This document shows, piece by piece, positions 28,061 to 41,639 of a stretch of DNA of 64,000 bases. Origin of the DNA: Hydractinia symbiolongicarpus (lineage: Eukaryota; Cnidaria; Hydrozoa; Anthoathecata; Hydractiniidae); NCBI RefSeq assembly GCF_029227915.1, contig NC_079880.1:26407501-26471500 (forward strand), read 5' to 3'. A model generated the notes under the pieces. That model did not search any database and was not told where the DNA came from. It saw nothing but the letters and a program-made list of their open reading frames with translations. Made by a program: the position numbers and the translations under genes. The stretch's first letter is position 1, and every line of letters starts with the position of its first letter.

Positions 28061-29539
28061 TGAGGGACCAATCCTAGCCGTTAGGTCGCGCTGAAGATAT
28101 AGAGACATTTCTAGACACAAAATTTCATTGACTTTCTAGCGGTACCAATCCGTTTGAGTTACAACGGTTGCGTCAAGTATTCGTACCAACATGTATTTAG
28201 AGATTCGTTTTATGTATTACTAGGTTGCATCGCTTTCAACAGTGAAACGCTTGACTGTGGGACTTAAGTGAACTGCTTTGGACTTTGACCCTAAAAATCT
28301 GATAAATGAGACAATTGAACTCCAAGAAATAATATTCCTCTTTATTTGACATGATTGCTTGAACTCAACGATTACACTGGGTGCTGTGGTACGCTTTATG
28401 TCAAAATGTAGATAAATAAGTCATTCTTACTGTGGGACCAATCCTAGCCGTTATTGCGCGCTGAGGAAATAGAGACAGTTTAAAAAACTATATTTCATTG
28501 AGTTTCAAACGGTATCAGTCTGTTTGAGTTGCAATGGTTGCGTCAAGTATTCGTACCAACATGTATTTAGCGATATTTTAGCGATGTTACTAGGTTGCAT
28601 CGCTTTTAACAGTCAAACGATTGACTGTGGGTCTTAATTGAACTGATTTTAGACTTAGAACTTATAAATGTGATAAATGAGACAATTGGTCTCCATGAAA
28701 TAACATTCTTCTTAATTTGACATGATTGCTTGACCTCAACGATTACACTGGGCACTGTGATAGCGCTTTATTAAAAAAGGTACACAAATAAGTCATTTTT
28801 TACTGAGGGACCAATCCTAGCCGTTAGCTCGCACTGAAGAAATAGAGACATTTCTAGACACAAAATTTCATTGACTTTCTCTTTTAACAGTGAAATGATT
28901 GACTGTGGGACTTAATTGAACTGATTTTGGACTTTGAACTTACAAATGTGATAAACGAGACAATTGGACTCCAAGAAATAACATTCTTCTTAAATTGACA
29001 TGATTTTAGAAATGAACGATTACACTGGGCGATATGGTAGAGCTTTATAAAAAAATTTAGATAATTAAGTCATTTTTTACTGTGGGACAAATCCTAGCCG
29101 TTAGCGCGCGCTGAAGCAATAGAGAGAGTTTCCAAAACTACATTTCATTGACTTTCTAACAGTATCAATCCGTTTGAGTTACAACGGTTGCGTCAAGTAT
29201 TCGTACCAACATGTATTTAGTGATTCGTTTTATATATTACTAGGTTGCATCGCTTTCAACAGTGAAACGCTTGACTGTGGGACTTAAGTGAACTGCTTTG
29301 GACTTTCACCTTAAAAATCTGATAAATGAGACAATTGAACTCCAAGAAATAATATTCTTCTTTATTTGACATGATTGCTTGAACTCAACGATTACACTGG
29401 GTGCTGTGGTACGCTTTATTTCAAAATGTAGATAAATAAGTCAGTTTTTACTGTGGGACCAATCCTAGCCCTTAGCCTGCGCTGAAGAAAGAGAGACCGT
29501 TTCAAAAGCTACATTATATTGACTATCTAACAGTATCAG

Positions 29540-32500
29540 TCCGTTTGAGTTACAACGGTTGCGTCAAGTATTCGTACCAACATGTATTTAGAGATTTGTT
29601 TTATATATTACTAGGTTGCATCGCTTTTAACAGTGAAACGGTTGACTGTAGGACTTAATTGAAATGACTTTAGACTTTGACCTTATAAATGTAATAAATG
29701 AGACAATAGGACTCCAAGAAATAATATTTTTCTTAACTTGACATGATTGCTGGAACTCAGCGATTACACTGGGCGCTGTGGTAGCGCTTCATATAAAAAA
29801 TTAGATAAGTAAGTCATTCTTACTGTGGGACCAATCCTAGCCGTTATCGCGCGCTGGGGAAATAGAGACAGTTTAAAAAACTATATTTCATTGAGTTTCA
29901 AACGGTATCAGTCTGTTTGAGTTGCAATGGTTGCGTCAAGTATTCGTACCAACATGTATTTAGCGATATTTTAGCGATGTTACTAGGTTGCATCGCTTTT
30001 AACAGTCAAACGATTGACTGTGGGTCTTAATTGAACTGATTTTAGACTTTGAACTTATAAATGTGATAAATGAGACAATTGGTCTCCAAGAAATAACATT
30101 CTTCTTAATTTGACATGATTGCTTGACCTCAACGATTACACTGGGCACTGTGATAGCGCTTTATTAAAAAAGGTACACAAATAAGTCATTTTTTACTGAG
30201 GGACCAATCCTAGCCGTTAGCTCGCGCTGAAGAAATAGAGACATTTCTAGACACAAAATTTCATTGACTTTCTCTTTTAACAGTGAAACGATTGACTGTG
30301 GGACTTAATTGAACTGATTTTGGACTTTGAACTTATAAATGTGAAAAAACAAGACAATTGGACTCCAAGAAATAACATTCTTCTTAAATTGACATGATTT
30401 TAGAAATGAACGATTACACTGGGCGATATGGTAGAGCTTTATAAAAAAATTTAGATAATTAAGTCATTTTTTACTGTGGGACAAATCCTAGCCGTTAGCG
30501 CGCGCTGAAACAATAGAGACAGTTTCCAAAACTACATTTCATTTACTTTCTAACGGTATCAATCCGTTTGAGCTACAACGGTTGCGTCAAGTATTCGTAC
30601 CAACATGTATCTAGAGATTTGTTTTATATATTACTAGGTTGCATCGCTTTTAACAGTGAAACGATTGACTGTGGGACTTAAGTGAACTTCTTTAGAATTT
30701 GGCCTTAAAAATCTGATAAAAGAGACAATTGAACTCCAAGAAATAATATTCCTCTTAATTTGACATCATTGCTCGAACCCAACGATTACACTGGGCGCTG
30801 TGGTACGCTTTATTTCAAAATGTAGATAAATAAGTCAGTTTTTACTGTGGGACCAATCCTAGCCGTTAGCGCGCGCTGAAGCAATAGAGACAGTTTACAA
30901 AACTACATTTCAATGACTTTCTAACGGTATCAATCCGTTTGAGCTACAACGGTTGCGTCAAGTATTCGTACCAATATGTATTTAGAGATTTGTTTTATAT
31001 ATTACTAGGTTGCATCGCTTTTAACAGAGAAACGATTGACTGTGGGACTTAATTGAACTGATTTTGGACTTTGAACTTATAAATGTTATAAACGAGACAA
31101 TTGGACTCCAAGAAATAACATTCTTCTTAAATTGACATGATTTTAGAAATGAACGATTACACTGGGCGATATGGTAGAGCTTTATAAAAAAATTTAGATA
31201 TGTAAGTCATTTTTTACTGTGGGACAAATCTTAGCCGTTAGCGCGCGGTGAAGAATTAGAGACAGTTTCAAAAACTATATTTCGTTGAGTCTCTATCGGT
31301 ATTCGTCCGTTTGAGGTACAACGGTTGCGTCACATATTCGTACCAACATGTAATTAGCGAAATTTTTCTGATATTACTAGGTTGCATCACTTTTAACAGT
31401 GAAACGATTGACTGTGGGACTTAATTGAACTGATTTTGGACTTTGAACTTATAAATGTGATAAACGAGACAATTGGACTCCAAGAAATAACATTCTTCTT
31501 AAATTGACATGATTTTAGAAATGAACGATTACACTGGGCGATATGGTAGAGCTTTATAAAAAAATTTAGATAAGTAAGTCACTTTTTACTGTGGGACAAA
31601 TCCTAGCCGTTAGCGCGCGCTGAAGCAATAGAGACAGTTTCCAAAACTACATTTCATTGACTTTCTAACGGTATCAATCCGTTTGAGCTACAACGGTTGC
31701 GTCAAGTATTCGTACCATTATGTATTTAGAGATTTGTTTTATATATTACTAGGTTGCATCGCTTTTAACAGTGAAACGATTGACTGTGGGACTTAATTGA
31801 ACTGATTTTGGACTTTGAACTTATAAATGTGATAAACGAGACAATTGGACTCCAAGAAATAACATTCTTCTTAATTTGACATGATTGCTTGACCTCAACG
31901 ATTACACTGGGCACTGTGATAGCGCTTTATTAAAAAAGGTACACAAATAAGTCATTTTTTACGGAGGGACCATTCCTAGCCGTTAGCGCGCGCTGAAGCA
32001 ATAGAGACAGTTTCCAAAACTACATTTCATTGACTTTCTAACGGAATCAATCCGTTTGAGTTACAACGGTTGCGTCAAGTATTCGTACCAACATGTATTT
32101 AGAGATTTGTTTTATATATTACTAGGTTGCATCGCTTTTAACAGTGAAACGGTTGACTGTAGGACTTAATTTAAATGACTTTAGACTTTGACCTTATAAA
32201 TGTAATAAATGAGACAATAGGACTCCAAGAAATAATATTTTTCTTAACTTGACATGATTGCTGGAACTCAGCGATTACACTGGGCGCTGTGGTAGCGCTT
32301 CATATAAAAAATTAGATAAGTAAGTCATTCTTACTGTGGGACCAATCCTAGCCGTTATCGCGCGCTGTGGAAATAGAGACAGTTTAAAAAACTATATTTC
32401 ATTGAGTTTCAAACGGTATCAGTCTGTTTGAGTTGCAATGGTTGCGTCAAGTATTCGTACCAACATGTATTTAGCGATATTTTAGCGATGTTACTAGGTT

Positions 32501-34620
32501 GCATCGCTTTTAACAGTCAAACGATTGACTGTGGGTCTTAATTGAACTGATTTTAGACTTTGAACTTATAAATGTGATAAATGAGACAATTGGTCTCCAA
32601 GAAATAACATTCTTCTTAATTTGACATGATTGCTTGACCTCAACGATTACACTGGGCACTGTGATAGCGCTTTATTAAAAAAGGTACACAAATAAGTCAT
32701 TTTTTACTGAGGGACCAATCCTAGCCGTTAGCTCGCGCTGAAGAAATAGAGACATTTCTAGACACAAAATTTCATTGACTTTCTCTTTTAACAGTGAAAC
32801 GATTGACTGTGGGACTTAATTGAACTGATTTTGGACTTTGAACTTATAAATGTGAAAAAACAAGACAATTGGACTCCAAGAAATAACATTCTTCTTAAAT
32901 TGACATGATTTTAGAAATGAACGATTACACTGGGCGATATGGTAGAGCTTTATAAAAAAATTTAGATAATTAAGTCATTTTTTACTGTGGGACAAATCCT
33001 AGCCGTTAGCGCGCGCTGAAACAATAGAGACAGTTTCCAAAACTACATTTCATTTACTTTCTAACGGTATCAATCCGTTTGAGCTACAACGGTGGCGTCA
33101 AGTATTCGTACCAACATGTATGTAGAGATTTGTTTTATATATTACTAGGTTGCATCGCTTTTAACAGTGAAACGATTGACTGTGGGACTTAAGTGAACTT
33201 CTTTAGAATTTGACCTTAAAAATCTGATAAAAGAGACAATTGAACTCCAAGAAATAATATTCCTCTTAATTTGACATCATTGCTCGAACCCAACGATTAC
33301 ACTGGGCGCTGTGGTACGCTTTATTTCAAAATGTAGATAAATAAGTCAGTTTTTACTGTGGGACCAATCCTAGCCGTTAGCGCGCGCTGAAGCAATAGAG
33401 ACAGTTTACAAAACTACATTTCAATGACTTTCTAACGGTATCAATCCGTTTGAGCTACAACGGTTGCGTCAAGTATTCGTACCAATATGTATTTAGAGAT
33501 TTGTTTTATATATTACTAGGTTGCATCGCTTTTAACAGAGAAACGATTGACTGTGGGACTTAATTGAACTGATTTTGGACTTTGAACTTATAAATGTTAT
33601 AAACGAGACAATTGGACTCCAAGAAATAACATTCTTCTTAAATTGACATGATTTTAGAAATGAACGATTACACTGGGCGATATGGTAGAGCTTTATAAAA
33701 AAATTTAGATAAGTAAGTCATTTTTTACTGTGGGACAAATCCTAGCCGTTAGCGCGCGGTGAAGAATTAGAGACAGTTTCAAAAACTATATTTCGTTGAG
33801 TCTCTATCGGTATTCGTCCGTTTGAGGTACAACGGTTGCGTCACATATTCGTACCAACATGTAATTAGCGAAATTTTTCTGATATTACTAGGTTGCATCA
33901 CTTTTAACAGTGAAACGATTGACTGTGGGACTTAATTGAACTGATTTTGGACTTTGAACTTATAAATGTGATAAACGAGACAATTGGACTCCAAGAAATA
34001 ACATTCTTTTTAAATTGACATGATTTTAGAAATGAACGATTACACTGGGCGATATGGTAGAGCTTTATAAAAAAATTTAGATAAGTAAGTCACTTTTTAC
34101 TGTGGGACAAATCCTAGCCGTTAGCGCGCGCTGAAGCAGTAGAGACAGTTTCCAAAACTACATTTCATTGACTTTCTAACGGTATCAATCCGTTTGAGCT
34201 ACAACGGTTGCGTCAAGTATTCGTACCATTATGTATTTAGAGATTTGTTTTATATATTACTAGGTTGCATCGCTTTTAACAGTGAAACGATTGACTGTGG
34301 GACTTAATTGAACTGATTTTGGACTTTGAACTTATAAATGTGATAAACGAGACAATTGGACTCCAAGAAATAACATTCTTCTTAATTTGACATGATTGCT
34401 TGACCTCAACGATTACACTGGGCACTGTGATAGCGCTTTATTAAAAAAGGTACACAAATAAGTCATTTTTTACGGAGGGACCATTCCTAGCCGTTAGCGC
34501 GCGCTGAAGCAATAGAGACAGTTTCCAAAACTACATTTCATTGACTTTCTAACGGTATCAATCCGTTTGAGTTACAACGGTTGCGTCAAGTATTCGTACC
34601 AACATGTTTTTAGAGATTTG
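29540..34620. repeat. Tandem higher-order repeat, 2511 bp, two copies
   Basis: These are two adjacent near-identical 2.5-kb units. Diagnostic variants are exactly 2511 bp apart: TCTCTTTTAA at 30271 and 32782, GTGAAAAAAC at 30341 and 32852, and CGTACCATTA at 31711 and 34222. The length equals seven monomers less a shared deletion of about 95 bp (the TTTCTCTTTTAACAG junction). The very low divergence between copies points to recent amplification. Confidence 0.85.
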
Positions 34621-35199
34621 TTTTATATATTACTAGGTTGCATCGCTTTTAACAGTGAAACGATTGACTGTGGGACTTAATTGAACTGATTTTGGACTTT
34701 GAACTTATAAATGTGATAAACGAGACAATTGGACTCCAAGAAATAACATTCTTCTTAAATTGACATGATTTTAGAAATGAACGATTACACTGGGCGATAT
34801 GGTAGAGCTTTATAAAAAAATTTAAATAAGTAAGTCATTTTTTACTGTGGGACAAATCCTAGCCCTTAGCGCGCGGTGAAGAAATAGAGACTGTTTCAAA
34901 AACTACATTTCATTGAGTCTCTAACGGTATTCGTCCGTTTGAGGTACAACGGTTGCGTCACATATTCGTACCAACATGTAATTAGCGAAATTTTTCTGAT
35001 ATTACTAGGTGGCATCGCATTTAACAGTGAAACGATTGAGCGTGGGACTTAATTAAAATGACTTTAGACTTTGACATTATAAATGTGATAAATGAGACAA
35101 TTGGACTCCAAGAAATAACATTCTTCTTAATTTCACATTATTGCTAGAACTCAGCGATTACGCTGGGCGCTGTGGTAGCGCTTCATATAAAAATTCAGA

Positions 35200-38100
35200 T
35201 AAATAAGTCATTTTTACTGTGGGACCAATCCTAGCCGTTAGCGCGCGCTGAAGATATACAGACATTTTCAAAAACTACATTTCATTGTCTTTCTAGCGGT
35301 ATCAATCCGTTTGAGTTAGAACAATTGCGTCACATATTCGTACCAACATGTATTTAGCGATATTTTTCTGATATTACTAGGTTGCATCGCTTTTAACAGT
35401 GAAACGATTGACTGTGTGTCTTAATTGAACTGATTTTAGACTTTGAACTTATAAATGTGATAAATGAGACAATTGGTCTCCAAGAAATAACATTCTTCTT
35501 AATTTGACATGATTGCTTGACCTCAACGATTACACTGGGCACTTTGATAGCGCTTTATTAAAAAAGGTACACAAATAATTCATTTTTTACTGAGGGACCA
35601 ATCCTAGCCGTTAGCTCGCGCTGAAGAAATAGAGACATTTCTAGACACAAAATTTCATTGACTTTCTAGCGGTACCAATCCGTATGAGTTACAACGGTTG
35701 CGTCACATATTCGTACCAACATGCATTAAGCGATATTTTTCCGATATTACTAGGTTGCATCACTTTTAACAGTGAAACGATTGACTGTGGGACTTAAGTG
35801 AACTGCTTTGGAATTTGACCTTAAAAATCTGATAAATGAGACAATTGAACTCCAAGAAATAATATTCCTCTTAATTTGACATCATTGCTTGAACTCAACG
35901 ATTACACTGGGCGCTGTGGTACGCTTTATTTCAAAATGTAGATAAATAAGTCAGTTTTTAGTGTGGGACCAATCCTAACCGTTAGCGCGCGCTGAAGCAA
36001 TAGAGAGAGTTTCCAAAACTACATTTCATTGACTTTCTAACGGTATCAATCCGTTTGAGTTACAACGGTTGCGTCAAGTATTCGTACCAACATGTATTTA
36101 GAGATTCGTTTTATATATTACTAGGTTGCATCGCTTTCAACAGTGAAACGCTTGACTGTGGGACTTAAGTGAACTGCTTTGGACTTTTACCTTAACAATC
36201 AGATAAATGAGACAATTGAACTCCAAGAAATAATATTCCTCTTTATTTGACATGATTGCTTGAACTCAACGATTACACTGGGCGCTGTGGTACGCTTTAT
36301 TTCAAAATGTAGATAAATAAGTCAGTTTTTACTGTGGGACCAATACTAGCCCTTAGCCAGCGCTGAAGAAAGAGAGACCGTTTCAAAAACTACATTATAT
36401 TGACTATCTAACATTATCAGTCCATTTGAGTTACAACGGTTGCGTCACATATTCGTACCAACAGGCACTTAGCCATATGTTTCTGACATTACTAGGTTGC
36501 ATCGCTTTTAACAGTGAAACGATTGACTGTGGGACTTAATTAAACTGATTTTAGACTTTGACCTTATGAATGTGACAAATGGGACAATTTGACTCCAAGA
36601 AATAACATTTTTCTTAACTTGACATGATTGCTGGAACTCAGCGATTACACTGGGCGCTGTGGCAGCGCGTCATATAAAAAATTAGATAAGTGAGTCATTC
36701 TTACTGTGGGACCAATCCTAGCCGTTAGGTCGCGCTGAAGAAATAGAGACATTTCTAGACACAAAATTTCATTGACTTTCTAGCGGTACCAATCCGTTTG
36801 AGTTACAACGGTTGCGTCACATATTCGTACCAACATGCATTAAGCGATATTTTTCCGATATTACTAGGTTGCATCACTTTTAACAGTAAAACGATTGACT
36901 GTGGGACTTAAGTGAACTGCTTTGGACTTTGACCTTAAAAATCTGATAAATGAGACAATTGGTCTCCAAGAAATAACATTCTTCTTAATTTGACATGATT
37001 GCTTGACCTCAACGATTACACTGGGCACTGTGATAGCGCTTTATTAAAAAAGGTACACAAATAAGTCATTTTTTACTGAGGGACCAATCCTAGCCGTTAG
37101 CTCGCGCTAAAGAAATGGAGACATTTCTAGACACAAAATTTCATTGACTTTCTCTTTTAACAGTGAAACGATTGACTGTGGGACTTAATTGAACTGATTT
37201 TGGACTTTGAACTTATAAATGTGATAAACGAGACAATTGGGCTCCAAGAAATAACATTCTTCTTAAATTGACATAATTTTAGAAATGAACAATTACACTG
37301 GGCGATATGGTAGAGCTTCATAAAAAATTTTAGATAAGTAAGTCATTTTTTACTGTGGGACAAATCCTAGCCGTAAGCGCGCGGTGAAGAAATAGAGACA
37401 GTTTCAAAAACTACATTTCATTGAGTCTATAACGGTATTTGTCCGTTTGAGGTACAACGGTTGCGTCACATATTCGTACCAACATGTAATTAGCGAAATT
37501 TTTCTGATATTACTAGGTTGCATCGCTTTTAACAGTGAAACGATTGAGCGTGGGACTTAATTGAAATGACTTTAGACTTTGACATTATAAATGTGATAAA
37601 TGAAGCAATTGGACTCCAAGAAATAACATTCTTCTTAATTTAACATTATTGCTGGAACTCAGCGATTACACTGGGCGCTGTGGTAGCGCTTCATATAAAA
37701 ATTCAGATAAATAAGTCATTTTTACTGTGGGACCAATTATAGCCGTTAGCGTGCGCTGAAGATAAGGAGACATTTTCAAAAACTACATTTCATTGTTTTT
37801 CTAGCGGTATCAATCCGTTTGAGTTAGAACAATTGCGTCACATATTCGTACCAACATGTATTTAGCAATATTTCTCTGATATTACTAGGTTGCATCGCTT
37901 TTAACAGTGAAACGATTGACTGTGTGTCTTAATTGAACTGCTTTGGACTTTGACCTTAAAAATCTGATAAATGAAACAATTGAACTCCAAGAAATAATAT
38001 TCTTCTTAATTTGACATGATTGCTTGAACTCAGCGATTACGCTGGGCGCTGTGCTAGCGCTTCATATAAAAATTCAGATAAATAAGTCATTTTTACTGTG

Positions 38101-39830
38101 GGACCAATCCTAGCCGTTAGCGCGCTGAAGATATAGAGACATTTTCAAAAACTACATTTCATTGTCTTTCTAGCGGTATCAATCCGTTTGAGTTAGAACA
38201 ATTGCGTCACATATTCGTACCAACATGTATTTAGCGATATTTTTCTGATATTACTTGGTTGCATCGCTTTTAACAGTAAAACGATTGACTGTGTCTTAAT
38301 TGAACTGATTTTAGACTTTGAACTTATAAATGTGACAAATGAGACAATTGGTCTCCAAGAAATAACATTCTTCTTAATTTGACATGATTGCTTGACCTCA
38401 ACGATTACACTGGGCACTGTGAGAGCGCTTTATTAAAAAAGGTACACAAATAGTTCATTTTTTACTGAGGGACCAGTCCTAGCCGTTAGCTCGCGCTGAA
38501 GAAATAGAGACATTTCTAGACACAAAATTTCATTGACTTTCTAGCGGTACCAATCCGTATGAGTTACAACGGTTGCGTCACATATTCGTACCAACATGCA
38601 TTAAGCGATATTTTTCCGATATTACTAGGTTGCATCACTTTTAACAGTGAAACGATTGACTGTGGGACTTAAGTGAACTGCTTTGGAATTTGACCTTAAA
38701 AATCTGATAAATGAGACAATTGAACTCCAAGAAATAATATTCCTCTTAATTTGACATCATTGCTTGAACTCAACGATTACACTGGGCGCTGTGGTACGCT
38801 TTATTTCAAAATGTAGATAAATAAGTCAGTTTTTAGTGTGGGACCAATCCTAACCGTTAGCGCGCGCTGAAGCAATAGAGAGAGTTTCCAAAACTACATT
38901 TCATTGACTTTCTAACGGTATCAATCCGTTTGAGTTACAACGGTTGCGTCAAGTATTCGTACCAACATGTATTTAGAGATTCCTTTTATATATTACTAGG
39001 TTGCATCGCTTTCAACAGTGAAACGCTTGACTGTGGGACTTAAGTGAACTGCTTTGGACTTTTACCTTAAAAATCAGATAAATGAGACAATTGAACTCCA
39101 AGAAATAATATTCCTCTTTATTTGACATGATTGCTTGAACTCAACGATTACACTGGGCGCTGTGGTACGCTTTATTTCAAAATGTAGATAAATAAGTCAG
39201 TTTTTACTGTGGGACCAATACTAGCCCTTAGCCTGCGCTGAAGAAAGAGAGACCGTTTTAAAAACTACATTATATTGACTATCTAACAGTATCAGTCCGT
39301 TTGAGTTACAACGGTTGCGTCACATATTCGTACCAACAGGCACTTAGCCATATGTTTCTGACATTACTAGGTTGCATCGCTTTTAACAGTGAAACGATTG
39401 ACTGTGGGACTTAATTGAACTGATTTTAGACTTTGACCTTATGAATGTGACAAATGGGACAATTTGACTCCAAGAATTAACATTTTTCTTAACTTGACAT
39501 GATTGCTGGAACTCAGCGATTACACTGGGCGCTGTGGCAACGCTTCATATAAAAAATTAGATAAGTGAGTCATTTTTACTGTAGGACCAATCCTAGCCGT
39601 TAGGTCGCGCTGAAGAAATAGAGACATTTCTAGACACAAAATTTCATTGACTTTCTAGCGGTACCAATCCGTTTGAGTTACAACGGTTGCGTCACATATT
39701 CGTACCAACATGCATTAAGCGATATTTTTCCGATATTACTAGGTTGCATCACTTTTAACAGTGAAACGATTGACTGTGGGACTTAAGTGAACTGCTTTAG
39801 ACTTTGACCTTAAAAATCTGATAAATGAGA
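35200..39830. repeat. Higher-order duplication, offset 2875 bp
   Basis: Marker variants recur 2875 bp apart: GTGTGGGACC (35961 and 38836), CCTTAGCC (36351 and 39226) and TTAGGTCGCG (36725 and 39600). The distance is eight monomers minus the 95-bp deletion carried by the truncated monomer at about 37151. Homologous segments run from about 35.2 to 36.95 kb and from about 38.1 to 39.83 kb. Confidence 0.75.
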
Positions 39831-41639
39831 CAATTGAACTCCAAGAAATAATATTCCTCTTAATTTGACATCATTGCTTGAACTCAACGATTACACTGGG
39901 CGCTCTGGTACGCTTTATTAAAAAAGGTACACAAATAAGTCATTTTTTACTGAGGGACCAATCCTAGCCGTTAGCTCGCGCTGAAGAAATAGAGACATTT
40001 CTAGATACAAAATTTCATTGAGTTTCCAGCGGTAGCAATCCGTATGAGTTACAACGGTTGCATCACATTTTCGTACCAACATGCATTAAGCGATATTTTT
40101 CCGATATTACTAGGTTGCATCACTTTTAACAGTGAAACGATTGACTGTGGGACTTAAGTGAACTGCTTTGCCATTTGACCTTAGAAACCTGATAAATGAG
40201 ACAATTGAACTCCAAGAAATAATATTCCTCTTAATTTGAAATCATTGCTTGAACTCAACGATTACACTGAGCGCTGTGGTACGCTTTAATTCAAAATGTA
40301 GATTAATAGGTAAGTTTTTACTGTGGGACCAATCCTAGCCCTTAGCGCGCGCTGAAGCAATAGAGAGAGTTTCCAAAACTACATTTCATTGACTTTCTAA
40401 CAGTATCAATCCGTTTGAGTTACAACGGTTGCGTCAAGTATTCGTACCAACATGTATTTAGAGATTCGTTTTATATATTACTAGGTTGCATCGCTTTCAA
40501 CAGTGAAACGCTTGACTGTGGGACTTAAGTGAACTGCTTTAGACTTTGACCTTAAAAATCTGATAAATGAGACAATTGAACTCCAAGAAATAATATTCCT
40601 CTTTATTTGACATGATTGCTTAAACTCAACGATTACACTGGGTGCTGTGGTACGCTTTATTTCAAAATGTAGATAAATAAGTCAGTTTTTACTGTGGGAC
40701 CAATCCTAGCCCTTAGCCTGCGCTGAAGAAAGAGAGACCGTTTCAAAAGCTACATTTTATTGACTATCTAACAGTATCAGTCCGTTTGAGTTACAACGGT
40801 TGCTTCAAGTATTCGTACCAACATGTATTTAGAGATTTGTTTTATATATTACTAGGTTGCATCGCTTTTAACAGTGATACGGTTGACTGTAGGACTTAAT
40901 TGAAATGACTTTAGACTTTGACCTTATAAATGTAATAATTGAGACAATAGGACTCCAAGAAAGAACATTTTTCTTAACTTGACATGATTGCTGGAACTCA
41001 GCGATTACACTGGGCGCAGTGGTAGCGCTTCATATAAAAAATTAGATAAGTAAGTCATTCTTACTGTGGGACCAATCCTAGCCGTTATCGCGCGCTGAGG
41101 AAATAGAGACAGTTTAAAAAACTATATTTCATTGAGTTTCAAACGGTATCAGTCTGTTTGAGTTGCAATGGTTGCGTCAAGTATTCGTACCAACATGTAT
41201 TTAGCGATATTTTAGCGGTGTTACTAGGTTGCATCGCTTTTAACAGTCAAACGATTGACTGTGGGTCTTAATTGAACTGATTTTAGACTTTGAACTTATA
41301 AATGTGATAAATAAGACAATTGGTCTCCAAGAAATAACATTCTTCTTAATTTGACATGATTGCTTGACCTCAACGATTACACTGGGCACTGTGATAGCGC
41401 TTTATTAAAAAAGGTACACAAATAAGTCATTTTTTACTGAGGGACCAATCCTAGCCGTTTGCTCGCGCTGAAGAAATAGAGACATTTCTAGACACAAAAT
41501 TTCATTGACTTTCTAGCGGTACCAATCCGTTTGAGTTACAACGGTTGCGTCACATATTCGTACCAACATGCATTAAGCGATATTTTTCCGATATTACTAG
41601 GTTGCATCACTTTTAACAGTGAAACGATTGACTGTGGGA

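Noticed and set aside
38193-38417. 74-residue minus-strand open frame in the satellite, similar to the one at 9731
   Set aside because: The similarity only reflects the shared repeat; there is no codon-like conservation or upstream signal.
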